This document shows, piece by piece, positions 40,067 to 46,513 of a stretch of DNA of 52,893 nt (within the stretch, counting starts at the first letter, position 1; every line of letters begins with the position of its first letter). The position numbers and the translations under genes are program-made. The notes under the pieces are model-generated. The model saw nothing but the letters and a program-made list of their open reading frames with translations. It did not search any database and was not told the DNA's origin. The stretch comes from an archaeon (GTDB lineage: Archaea > B1Sed10-29 > JAJSAI01): positions 1 through 52,893 of the forward strand of contig JAJSAI010000006.1 of NCBI GenBank assembly GCA_024274695.1, written 5' to 3'.

Positions 40067-40882
40067 ATGAATGCTCTTGTTCTCGTGGACAAGCCCCCTG
40101 GCATAACCTGCGCCAGAATAGACCTCCTGGTCAGAGAATGGTCAGGGGAAAAAGTAGCGCACGCGGGAACCCTTGACCCGCAGGTCACAGGGGTCCTCCC
40201 ACTCCTGATAGGCAAGAAGGCGATCAAGCTCCTTGAGTACCTGCAGAAGAGCGAGAAGGAGTACGTCTGCCTCATGAGGGTCCAAAACGCGCAGGAAGAA
40301 AGGGTAAAGGAAGTGCTAAAGGAGTTCGTCGGAAAAGTTTACCAGACTCCCCCCGAAACCTCTGCGGTCGCGAAGAAGACGAGGGTCAGGAAGATATACA
40401 GGATAGACATTCTGGACATAGACGGAGATTACTTTCTCATAAAAGTGGCCTGCCAGCACGGGACATACATCCGCGTTCTCGTCAGGGACGTGGGAAGAGT
40501 GCTCGGGACAAAAACAGAAATGATAGAACTAAGGAGGATCAGGAGCAACGGGTTCTCAGAAGAAGAATGCGTTCCACTCGTCAGGCTAAAGGACGCGCTG
40601 AGCCTAGAGAACCCTCCAGAAGGAGTCCTCCTTCCTCTGGAAGAGGCAGTAAGGAGTCTTCCGAAGATAAAGGTTAAGAAAACTGCTGAAAAGAATATCA
40701 TAAAGGGAGCCCCGGTCATGGCCCCCGGGGTTCTTGAGAAAAATGGACACATACAAAAAGGAAAGCCTGTCGCAATACTTTCAGAGGACGGAAAGCTGAT
40801 CGGCGTTGGGATAGCGGAGTATGATAAAAACGAGTTTCCAGAGAGAGGGATTGTGGTAAGGACTCGGAAGGTCCTTGCGTAA
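40067..40882 (+). CDS. cbf5: tRNA/rRNA pseudouridine synthase Cbf5
   Basis: A 271-aa TruB-family synthase acting with H/ACA RNAs (and alone on tRNA position 55). Catalytic Asp37 lies in HAGTLDPQVTGVLP; QHGTYIRVLVRDVG follows, and a C-terminal PUA domain is present (GAPVMAPGVLEK... GKPVAILSEDGKLIGVG). It lacks about 40 residues that most archaeal Cbf5 proteins have before VDKPPG. Confidence 0.93.
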   Translation: MNALVLVDKPPGITCARIDLLVREWSGEKVAHAGTLDPQVTGVLPLLIGKKAIKLLEYLQKSEKEYVCLMRVQNAQEERVKEVLKEFVGKVYQTPPETSAVAKKTRVRKIYRIDILDIDGDYFLIKVACQHGTYIRVLVRDVGRVLGTKTEMIELRRIRSNGFSEEECVPLVRLKDALSLENPPEGVLLPLEEAVRSLPKIKVKKTAEKNIIKGAPVMAPGVLEKNGHIQKGKPVAILSEDGKLIGVGIAEYDKNEFPERGIVVRTRKVLA

Positions 40883-40894
40883 ACATTAAAATAA
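40883..40894 (+). promoter_or_regulatory. TATA box for tRNA-Ser(GGA)
   Basis: acattaaaataa is centred about 32 bp before the tRNA 5' end, just after the cbf5 stop. Confidence 0.5.
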
Positions 40895-40919
40895 CCTCTT
40901 CGGAAAAAGTATTAACAAT

Positions 40920-41002
40920 GCCGGGATTGCGGAGTGGTTAACGCGCCAGCCTGGAGAGCTGGTGGGCTTCGGCCCACGTGGGTTCGAATCCCACTCCCGG
41001 CG
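40920..41002 (+). tRNA. tRNA-Ser(GGA)
   Basis: Acceptor gccggga (40920-40926) pairs with tcccggc (40995-41001), discriminator G. Anticodon stem CCAGC/GCTGG, loop CT-GGA-GA, long variable arm. CCA is not encoded. A second copy of its 3' end lies 63 bp downstream. Confidence 0.95.
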
Positions 41003-41066
41003 TAGCCGGCCGGTGGCAGGAGGGTAGAGGGAACCCGCTGGAGGTTCCCCTTCCCGCTCCCGGCGT
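40990..41066 (+). repeat. Duplicated tRNA-Ser 3' end bracketing a hairpin element
   Basis: cccactcccggcgt (40990-41003) recurs as cccgctcccggcgt (41053-41066), 13 of 14 identical. The bases after the second copy, cattaaca, resemble those directly after the intact tRNA-Ser(TGA) at 4717 (ctattaaca). Confidence 0.65.
41011..41050 (-). repeat. tRNA-associated hairpin repeat, copy C
   Basis: On the minus strand this 40-nt element aligns with copy B (9619-9658) at 35 of 40 positions, including CCTCCAGCGGGTT and CTCTACC. The stem reads GGGAACC/GGTTCCC, so the A-T pair of copy B is G-C here. Confidence 0.75.
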
Positions 41067-41095
41067 CATTAACAGCGCCCGCGGAGGACAGAAAC

Positions 41096-41106
41096 CTTTT
41101 TAAACA
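41096..41106 (+). promoter_or_regulatory. TATA box of the S13 operon
   Basis: cttttaaacac lies so that transcription would begin near 41126, the base of the first leader hairpin. Confidence 0.65.
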
Positions 41107-41125
41107 CCAGCATGAGAAAAAATAA

Positions 41126-41219
41126 TACTCCTTTGGAGAGTACTTGGGAAAAACTGGCGAGGCCTTTCGGCCGGTGACCTACAGATAACCCCGCAAATTG
41201 TTTGAGGATCGGTGAATGT
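41126..41219 (+). promoter_or_regulatory. Structured 5' leader of the S13 operon
   Basis: The ~94-nt leader has hairpin 1 TACTC (41126-41130) with GAGTA (41138-41142), then GGGAAA, hairpin 2 GGCC-tttc-GGCC (41161-41172), GGTGA, CCCCGCA, and a GTTTGAGG block before the start. The order and several sequences match the L3 leader (25988-26094). Confidence 0.5.
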
Positions 41220-41678
41220 ATGGCAGAGTTCAAAGGACGTCTTAGGATAGCCGGGAAAGACGTTGACGGAAACCTCCCCATACCCAAAGCCCTGAAACTG
41301 ATAAAGGGCATAGGAACGAACCTTGCTGACAGCATAGCCAAGGTGTTCTCTGCATAAGCAGGCGTCGCTTTTTCAGAGAAAGCAGGGAACCTTACTGAAG
41401 AACAGATAGCACTAATAGAAAAGATAATAGCCAACCCGACAGCCTACGGTATTCCAGCGTACATGGTGAACAGAAGAAAAGATCCCGAGACAGGGGAGGA
41501 TGTACACCTCACAGGCTCTGACCTTGACTTCGCAATAAAACAGGACAAAGAAAAGCACATGGCCCTGAAGAGCTGGAAGGGAGTAAGGTACGCTGCAGGA
41601 CTCCCTGTAAGGGGCCAGAGGACCAGAACCATGGGAAGAAAGGGTAAGACCGTTGGAGTGCACAGGAAGAAGAAGTGA
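41220..41678 (+). CDS. rps13: Ribosomal protein S13, interrupted by an in-frame TAA
   Basis: Reading from the ATG at 41220 gives 45 residues of S13 (GRLRIAGKDVDGN, then ALKLIKGIGTNLADSIAKV), a TAA at 41355-41357, and then in the same frame 106 more residues (AGNLTEEQIALIEKII, VNRRKDPETGEDVHL, GLPVRGQRTRT, GKTVGV) ending at 41678. Without the stop it is a full-length 152-aa S13. The stop falls in a variable loop between conserved parts. S13 is a head protein contacting tRNA and is essential in most organisms. Either the base is an error, or readthrough occurs, or another copy exists. The start has ggtga upstream. Confidence 0.85.
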
Positions 41679-41683
41679 TACTC

Positions 41684-42238
41684 ATGGGAGATCCTAGGAG
41701 ACTGAGGAAAAAGTATGACACCCCAAACCACCCTTGGGAGAAGAAAAGGATAGAAGAAGAAAAAAAGCTCGTTATAGAGTACGGTCTTAAGAACAAGAGA
41801 GAGCTCTGGCGCGCCCAGACATTGCTCAGGAAGTACAGACACCTCGCAAGAAGCCTTGTAGGACTTCCTCAAGAAGAGAGGGCAGACAAGGAAAAGGTTA
41901 TCCTCGGCAAAATGATTGACCTCGGGCTGATAAAAGAGGGAGGAAGCCTTGATGATATCCTGTCCCTGAAGGTGGAGGATATTCTTGAAAGAAGGCTTCA
42001 GACCCTCGTGTGGAAGAAGGGAATGGCTCTGACGCCAAAACAGGCGAGGCAGTTCATCGTGCACGGGCACATACAAGTCAACGGAAGGCGCACTACCGCG
42101 CCAGGGATGATCGTGGACAAGAAAACAGAGCCCACAATAGACTGGGTCAAGGAACCCATACAACTGGCTCCGCCGAAACAGCAGGCGATGGTGGAAGCGC
42201 AGGATAAAGCAATAGGAGAAGGTGAGTCGAATGCCTGA
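41684..42238 (+). CDS. rps4: Ribosomal protein S4
   Basis: A 184-aa primary assembly protein with [18 protein letters not shown] at the start and the S4 RNA-binding domain [21 protein letters not shown] followed by [13 protein letters not shown]. The ATG at 41684 was chosen; gtgat, containing the S13 stop, serves as its ribosome-binding site, so S4 translation would depend on ribosomes reaching the end of S13. The coding end overlaps S11 by 8 bp. Confidence 0.97.
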   Translation: MGDPRRLRKKYDTPNHPWEKKRIEEEKKLVIEYGLKNKRELWRAQTLLRKYRHLARSLVGLPQEERADKEKVILGKMIDLGLIKEGGSLDDILSLKVEDILERRLQTLVWKKGMALTPKQARQFIVHGHIQVNGRRTTAPGMIVDKKTEPTIDWVKEPIQLAPPKQQAMVEAQDKAIGEGESNA

Positions 42239-42617
42239 ACACTGGGGCGTAGCACACATTTACTCTAGCCAGAACAACACGATAATCACCCTGACAGACC
42301 TCACAGGGGCTGAAACAATAGCAAAATGCTCTGGCGGCATGGTGGTGGACGCGCAGAGAAAAGAAGGAAGCCCCTACGCCGCAATGCTCGCGGCCCAAAA
42401 GGTTGCCGAGATAGCAAAAGCAAAGGGAATAACAGGAGTGCACATAAAAGTGAGAGCCCCAGGAGGCCACTTCAGCAAGATACCTGGGCCAGGAGCACAA
42501 GCGTGCATAAGAGCCCTCGCGAGAAGCGGTCTCAGGATAGGAAGGATAGAGGACGTTACCCCAATACCACACGACACCACCAGAAGACCTGGTGGAAAGA
42601 GAGGAAGAAGACCATGA
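42231..42617 (+). CDS. rps11: Ribosomal protein S11
   Basis: A 128-aa platform protein: [39 protein letters not shown] and [20 protein letters not shown]. The ATG at 42231 is preceded by ggtgag. Its end overlaps rpoD as ATGA. Confidence 0.97.
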   Translation: MPEHWGVAHIYSSQNNTIITLTDLTGAETIAKCSGGMVVDAQRKEGSPYAAMLAAQKVAEIAKAKGITGVHIKVRAPGGHFSKIPGPGAQACIRALARSGLRIGRIEDVTPIPHDTTRRPGGKRGRRP

Positions 42618-43213
42618 AGCTCACCATAAAAAAAGAGGACGAGAACAGGATAAAATTCGAGCTTACTGACGCGAACTACGCGTACGCGAACGCCCTGAGG
42701 AGAACACTCATGAGAGAAGTTCCCGTTATGGCAGTAAGAGAAATAGACCTGTACGAGAACACGAGCAGCATATTCCCGGAGTACATCGCCCACAGGATAG
42801 GAATGATCCCCCTCAAAACAGACCTGAAAAGGTACGTGCTTCCCGAAGAATGCTGCGGAGGCAACTGCTCAAAATGCTCCACCATACTAACCCTTGACGT
42901 GGAAGGGCCTAGAACAGTGTACGCGGAGGACCTCAAACCAACAGACCCTAACATCTCCCCGGTGTACGGGAGGATCCCAATAATAAAGCTGGCCGAGGGC
43001 CAGAGGCTAAGGCTGGAAGCAAAAGCAGTGCTCGGAAAGGCAAAGGACCACGCAAGATGGCAAGCGTGTCACGTGACATACAACACGAGCAACGGGAAAG
43101 ACTTCAAGTTCGAGCTGGAATCCTACGGTAACCTGCCCGCCAAGAAGATTCTTGAAAAAGGGATAAAAATACTTGAGGCCCAGGTCAAGGAGATAAAACA
43201 GAAGGTCAAATGA
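42614..43213 (+). CDS. rpoD: DNA-directed RNA polymerase subunit D (Rpo3)
   Basis: A 199-aa alpha-like assembly subunit. [17 protein letters not shown] forms the dimerisation motif that pairs with subunit L. The cysteine group [14 protein letters not shown] in the middle domain corresponds to the metal-binding insertion of several archaeal D subunits. It is at the short end of the family range. An upstream open frame inside S11 is not coding; the ATG at 42614 overlaps the S11 stop. Confidence 0.95.
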   Translation: MKLTIKKEDENRIKFELTDANYAYANALRRTLMREVPVMAVREIDLYENTSSIFPEYIAHRIGMIPLKTDLKRYVLPEECCGGNCSKCSTILTLDVEGPRTVYAEDLKPTDPNISPVYGRIPIIKLAEGQRLRLEAKAVLGKAKDHARWQACHVTYNTSNGKDFKFELESYGNLPAKKILEKGIKILEAQVKEIKQKVK

Positions 43214-43229
43214 AGGAGAGGACGCAGCC

Positions 43230-43595
43230 ATGAAGAGAACAGAAAAGAAGGCAAGAGAAAAAACAAACCCGTTCATACTAGAGACTGTGATAGCCCTCAA
43301 CAAGACGAAGGCAAGAGTATGGAGGGACGTTGCCGAGAGGATAGTGGCGCCCACGAGGCAGATCAAGGGAGTTCCCCTGTGGAGGATAAACAAGTACACC
43401 AACGAAGGGGACACGATAGTGGTGCCCGGGAAAGTTCTTGGCAACGGGAATATTGACCACAAGGTGACAGTGGCAGCATTGTCCTACTCGCAGGCCGCAC
43501 TTGAAAAGCTCAAGGCGGCCAAGTGCAAAACGCTCACAATAAGAGAACTGTCCAAAAAGAATCCCAAGGGCAGCGGGGTCAAGATCATAGGGTGA
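43230..43595 (+). CDS. rpl18e: Ribosomal protein L18e
   Basis: A 121-aa archaeal/eukaryotic L15-like protein: NPFILETVIALNKTKARVWRDVAERI, NEGDTIVVPGKVLGNGNIDHKV. The next gene, L13, follows 7 bp after the stop. Confidence 0.95.
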   Translation: MKRTEKKAREKTNPFILETVIALNKTKARVWRDVAERIVAPTRQIKGVPLWRINKYTNEGDTIVVPGKVLGNGNIDHKVTVAALSYSQAALEKLKAAKCKTLTIRELSKKNPKGSGVKIIG

Positions 43596-43602
43596 AAGGA
43601 GA

Positions 43603-44022
43603 ATGAAAGTCTACGACGGGGAAAACAGTGTTCTCGGAAGACTCGCCTCCAGAGTAGCACAGGACCTGCTGGAGGGAGAGGAAGTCAGGATAATAAACGC
43701 TGAAAAGATAGTCATCACAGGAAACGAAAAGGACATAAAAGCTAAGTACGCGCACAGGTTCCAGCAGCTCACAAACGCAGCAAACCCTCGGAAAGGACCC
43801 AACAGGAGCAGGAGACCAGACTACTTCGTGAAAAGGGTCATAAGAGGAATGGTCCCAAGGAAAACAGCAAGAGGAAGAGAGGCCCTCTCCCGTCTAAAAG
43901 TTTACATCGCAGATCCTGAGCAGCTAAAAGAAAAGGCAGAAAAGTACGCTGAGTGCAGGAGCCGGAAGAAAATGACCGTGCTCGAGCTGTGCACGTGGCT
44001 CGGGTGGAGGGGTAGAGCATGA
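43603..44022 (+). CDS. rpl13: Ribosomal protein L13
   Basis: A 139-aa protein with VLGRLASRVAQDLLEGEEVRIINAEK, and VIRGMVPRKTARGREALSRLKVY. The C-terminal part is the archaeal form. It overlaps S9 by 4 bp. Confidence 0.96.
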   Translation: MKVYDGENSVLGRLASRVAQDLLEGEEVRIINAEKIVITGNEKDIKAKYAHRFQQLTNAANPRKGPNRSRRPDYFVKRVIRGMVPRKTARGREALSRLKVYIADPEQLKEKAEKYAECRSRKKMTVLELCTWLGWRGRA

Positions 44023-44456
44023 CCGCGAAGAAAAAGAAAGAGGAAAAGATAGTCCTTGCAAGAGGAAAGAAGAAGAGCGCGGTAGCAAGAGCGAGAATAC
44101 GCGCGGGGCCCAAGAGCCTGAAGATAAACGGCAGGCCCGTGGAGACACTTAACCCTAAGATAGTCCAGGAGATAATAACCGAGCCCATAAAGCTTGCTGA
44201 GAACGTGCTCGGCGAGGGGTTCGACAACAACCTTGACATTGATGTTAACGTTTACGGCGGAGGGATAATGGGCCAAGCGTTCGCCACAAGAACCGCGATC
44301 GGGAAGGCACTGATCGCATGGACAGAATCAGAAGAGCTCAAAAAACTCTTCTCAGAGTATGACACCACCCTCGTGAAAGAGGACGTGAGGAGAAAAGAGC
44401 CTAAGAAGTACCTCAGGAAGGGAGCGAGAGCAAGGCCCACAACGTCGTACAGGTGA
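44019..44456 (+). CDS. rps9: Ribosomal protein S9
   Basis: A 145-aa protein with [29 protein letters not shown] at the start and the universally conserved C-terminal tail [24 protein letters not shown] reaching the P-site tRNA. It starts as an ATGA overlap with L13. Confidence 0.97.
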   Translation: MTAKKKKEEKIVLARGKKKSAVARARIRAGPKSLKINGRPVETLNPKIVQEIITEPIKLAENVLGEGFDNNLDIDVNVYGGGIMGQAFATRTAIGKALIAWTESEELKKLFSEYDTTLVKEDVRRKEPKKYLRKGARARPTTSYR

Positions 44457-44463
44457 GAAAAAC

Positions 44464-44658
44464 ATGATGATCCCAGTAAGGTGCTTCTCCTGCGGCAAGC
44501 CCATAGGACACCTGTGGGAAGAGTACAAGAACAGAATAAAAGAAGAGGATCCAGAGAAAGTGCTGGACTCGCTCGGACTAGAAAGGTACTGCTGCAGGAG
44601 AATGCTTATATCCCACGTTGACCTCATAGACGATATAATCGCGTACGACCAGAAATGA
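44464..44658 (+). CDS. rpoN: DNA-directed RNA polymerase subunit N (Rpo10)
   Basis: A 64-aa zinc protein with the Rpb10 signature [11 protein letters not shown] at residues 5-15 and the CC pair near residue 43 ([17 protein letters not shown]). It ends the S13 operon. Subunit K (Rpo6), which usually follows, is not found here; tRNA genes follow instead. Confidence 0.96.
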   Translation: MMIPVRCFSCGKPIGHLWEEYKNRIKEEDPEKVLDSLGLERYCCRRMLISHVDLIDDIIAYDQK

Positions 44659-44682
44659 AAAAAAAGCCCCCTGCTACTATCC

Positions 44683-44758
44683 GGGGCCGTGGGGTAGCCT
44701 GGCAGCCTTTCACCTTGGGGTGGTGGCGACCCGAGTTCAAATCTCGGCGGCCCCACCA
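44683..44758 (+). tRNA. tRNA-Pro(GGG)
   Basis: Acceptor ggggccg (44683-44689) pairs with cggcccc (44748-44754), discriminator A, encoded CCA. Anticodon stem CACC/GGTG with loop TT-GGG-GT. Unlike the other two tRNA-Pro genes here, it has no intron. Confidence 0.94.
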
Positions 44759-44759
44759 A

Positions 44760-44784
44760 ATAAGGGCGCCTTCCCCGCCCTTAT
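44760..44784 (+). repeat. ATAAGGGCG hairpin after tRNA-Pro(GGG)
   Basis: ATAAGGGCG (44760-44768) pairs perfectly with CGCCCTTAT (44776-44784), loop ccttccc, then GAACCCTTCC. The same design follows tRNA-Ala at 9662-9684. A transcription termination or processing role is possible. Confidence 0.65.
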
Positions 44785-44823
44785 GAACCCTTCCGTGCCG
44801 AATAAAAGTGAATTTCCCCCGCC

Positions 44824-44900
44824 GCGCGGTTAGTCTAGTCTGGTTAGGACATTGGCCTTCCAAGCCAATGACCCGGGTTCGAATCCCGGACCGCGCACCA
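44824..44900 (+). tRNA. tRNA-Gly(TCC)
   Basis: Acceptor gcgcggt (44824-44830) pairs with accgcgc (44890-44896), discriminator A, encoded CCA. Anticodon stem TTGGC/GCCAA, loop CT-TCC-AA. Confidence 0.95.
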
Positions 44901-44920
44901 CCACCCAAGAACTACAAACA

Positions 44921-44930
44921 GTTTTAAAGC
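44921..44930 (+). promoter_or_regulatory. TATA box for HMG-CoA reductase
   Basis: gttttaaagc is centred about 28 bp before the ATG at 44954, and no Shine-Dalgarno sequence is seen, so the mRNA is probably leaderless. Confidence 0.6.
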
Positions 44931-44953
44931 ACTCCTCTTTCTCTTATACTCTG

Positions 44954-46051
44954 ATGAAAAAGTTCAGAGAACTCAGCCTGCAGGAAAGAACAGAACTGCT
45001 AGGGATAGGGAAAAAGCTCTTAGAACGTTCCCTGGCCCCTGAAGACCTTGAAAGGATAGGCGAGAACCCTGCAGGCGTGCACGAGCTCCCCATCAGGATC
45101 CTGGACAGGCTGCCCGTGAACGGCAGGGAGTACACCGTGCCCCTGGTGACAGAAGAGGCTTCTGTTGTGGCCGGCGCGTGCTACGGGGCCAAGCTCTGCA
45201 GGCTTGCCGGAGGAATCCAAGCTAATGTCACAGAATCGCTGGCAAGAGCACAGGTCCTGCTGACGAGACCCTTAAAAAAGTTTGACAAGCGCAGGCTCCT
45301 GGAAAAAGCCAATGAAGGGCACAAGCATTCCAGGGCCGTTGACATTATAATAAAAAATGCTGGCAGTAAGAGGGTTCTGGAAATAGTTTTTGACCCGGGA
45401 GATGCCATGGGGGCTGCTGTGGCGAGCAGTATGGCCGAGGCAGTATCCGAGGAAATAGGCCAGGGTCTGGGGAGAGTGGTTTGCAACAAGTACGGGAGGA
45501 GAGTGCGCGCGAGCGTCAGAATCCCCGTGCAGTTGCTCGAACGAAAGCATGATGGAAGAACGATTCCTGGAGAGGAGGTCGCGCGCAGGATACAAAAGCT
45601 GAGCGAGTGGGCAGAGTCAGACCCTGACAGGGCAGTCACCCACAACAAAGGAATCATGAACGGGATCACGGCAGTCGCTCTCGCCACAGGACAAGACACC
45701 AGGGCAATAGAAGCAGCATGCCACGCGCACGCCGCCGCTAACGGAGATTATTCTCCCCTGAGCAGGTGGAGGGTTTCAGAGAAAGTGCTAGAGGGAACGC
45801 TTGAAGCAGTACTCCCGTGCGGGATTGTGGGCGGAGAACTGAAAACCTATCCGAAAACAAGGATTGCTTTGGAGATAATGGGCGTGCGCAGCGCGAACGA
45901 GCTTGCGCAGGTCATGGCAGGGGTTGGACTGGCACAGAACCTTGCTGCTTTGAGCATGCTCGCGACCATAGGCGTAACCAAAGGCCACGGAGGCCACAGG
46001 ATCCGGCTGACACCCTCAGAGGAGAAGGAAACCAATAAAAGCAGGTGGTAA
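44954..46051 (+). CDS. hmgA: Hydroxymethylglutaryl-CoA reductase, class II (bacterial type)
   Basis: A 365-aa enzyme interconverting HMG-CoA and mevalonate. Class II features are clear: ENPAGVHELPI at residue 37, EEASVVAGA with the catalytic Glu, DAMG at 150-153, HNKGIMNG at 230-237, and a C-terminal GHGGH with the catalytic His. Most archaea use class I, so the gene was probably acquired from bacteria or an Archaeoglobus-like lineage. I chose the ATG at 44954; the upstream extension reads through tRNA-Gly. It should supply mevalonate to the kinase genes at 49-51 kb. Confidence 0.94.
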   Translation: MKKFRELSLQERTELLGIGKKLLERSLAPEDLERIGENPAGVHELPIRILDRLPVNGREYTVPLVTEEASVVAGACYGAKLCRLAGGIQANVTESLARAQVLLTRPLKKFDKRRLLEKANEGHKHSRAVDIIIKNAGSKRVLEIVFDPGDAMGAAVASSMAEAVSEEIGQGLGRVVCNKYGRRVRASVRIPVQLLERKHDGRTIPGEEVARRIQKLSEWAESDPDRAVTHNKGIMNGITAVALATGQDTRAIEAACHAHAAANGDYSPLSRWRVSEKVLEGTLEAVLPCGIVGGELKTYPKTRIALEIMGVRSANELAQVMAGVGLAQNLAALSMLATIGVTKGHGGHRIRLTPSEEKETNKSRW

Positions 46052-46105
46052 CAGAATAAAGGATAGCGCGGGAGTCGCCTAGCCAGGTATGGCGCTGGAC
46101 TCAAG

Positions 46106-46154
46106 GAACCCTTTCCGCTGGGCGCGCGAAAGCGTTCACGGAAAAGTTGGGGAC
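46106..46154 (+). other. Canonical intron of tRNA-Leu(CAA)
   Basis: A 49-nt insertion at 37/38, with internal pairing ctttccg with cggaaaag-type sequence around a gcgcgcgaaagcg core. Confidence 0.8.
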
Positions 46155-46168
46155 ATCCAGTGGCTTAG

Positions 46169-46203
46169 TGTGTTTCGCCCTCCGAAGGACGGAGCGCGAG
46201 AAC
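46169..46203 (+). other. Second, variable-arm intron of tRNA-Leu(CAA)
   Basis: 35 nt inserted in the variable arm. It forms a hairpin TTTCGC.CTCCG with CGGAG.GCGAGAA. Ends are approximate by one or two bases. Confidence 0.7.
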
Positions 46204-46215
46204 TGCCGCCGAGGG

Positions 46216-46305
46216 TTCAAATCCCTCCTCCCGCATCAAGAAAAAGGAAGGGGGTAACAGGGGGAAACCAATGGGTGTCCCCCGTTTCAAATCCCTCCTC
46301 CCGCA
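46216..46305 (+). repeat. Duplicated tRNA-Leu 3' end
   Basis: The 20-mer ttcaaatccctcctcccgca at 46216-46235 (the tRNA 3' end) recurs exactly at 46286-46305. Fifty bases separate the copies, including the hairpin at 46260-46283. The second copy is followed by a CCA, which the functional gene lacks. Confidence 0.8.
46260..46283 (+). repeat. GGGGGAAACC hairpin (short form of the tRNA-associated repeat)
   Basis: GGGGGAAACC (46260-46269) pairs with GGTGTCCCCC (46274-46283) with one A-G mismatch and loop aatg. It contains GGGAAACC as in copies A and B but lacks the TCTACC tail. Confidence 0.6.
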
Positions 46306-46404
46306 CCAGCATCCTGCAAGCCTGCCGAAAGAGTATTAAAGGTATTCAAAGGAAAATCCAAACAGACGACCTCAAAAAAAAGCGTGACAGAGGAGGGTAC
46401 AGGC

Positions 46405-46480
46405 GCGCCGTTAGTCTAGTCTGGTAGGACACGGCCCTGCCACGGCCGTGGCCCGGGTTCGAATCCCGGACGGCGCACCA
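46405..46480 (+). tRNA. tRNA-Gly(GCC)
   Basis: Acceptor gcgccgt (46405-46411) pairs with acggcgc (46470-46476), discriminator A, encoded CCA. Anticodon stem CGGCC/GGCCG, loop CT-GCC-AC. Confidence 0.95.
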
Positions 46481-46513
46481 TCCCCTAAAAAGGAAGAAGA
46501 GCAATGGTGCTGG

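Larger units (their letters stand above)
46068..46235 (+). tRNA. tRNA-Leu(CAA) with two introns
   Basis: Acceptor gcgggag (46068-46074) pairs with ctcccgc (46228-46234), discriminator A; CCA is not encoded. Anticodon stem CTGGA (46095-46099) pairs with TCCAG (46156-46160), anticodon CAA at 46102-46104. Intron 1 (about 46106-46154) is canonical. The variable arm reads tggcttag, then 35 extra bases, then tgccgcc; removing them gives an arm like that of tRNA-Leu(TAG). Confidence 0.9.

Noticed and set aside
41355-41357. Selenocysteine or pyrrolysine recoding at the S13 stop
   Set aside because: The codon is TAA, whereas those residues use TGA and TAG.
41463-41678. Separate short gene starting at the ATG at 41463
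   Set aside because: It is in frame with, and continues, the S13 sequence; the 35 residues before it (after the stop) also match S13, so an independent gene starting here would not explain them.
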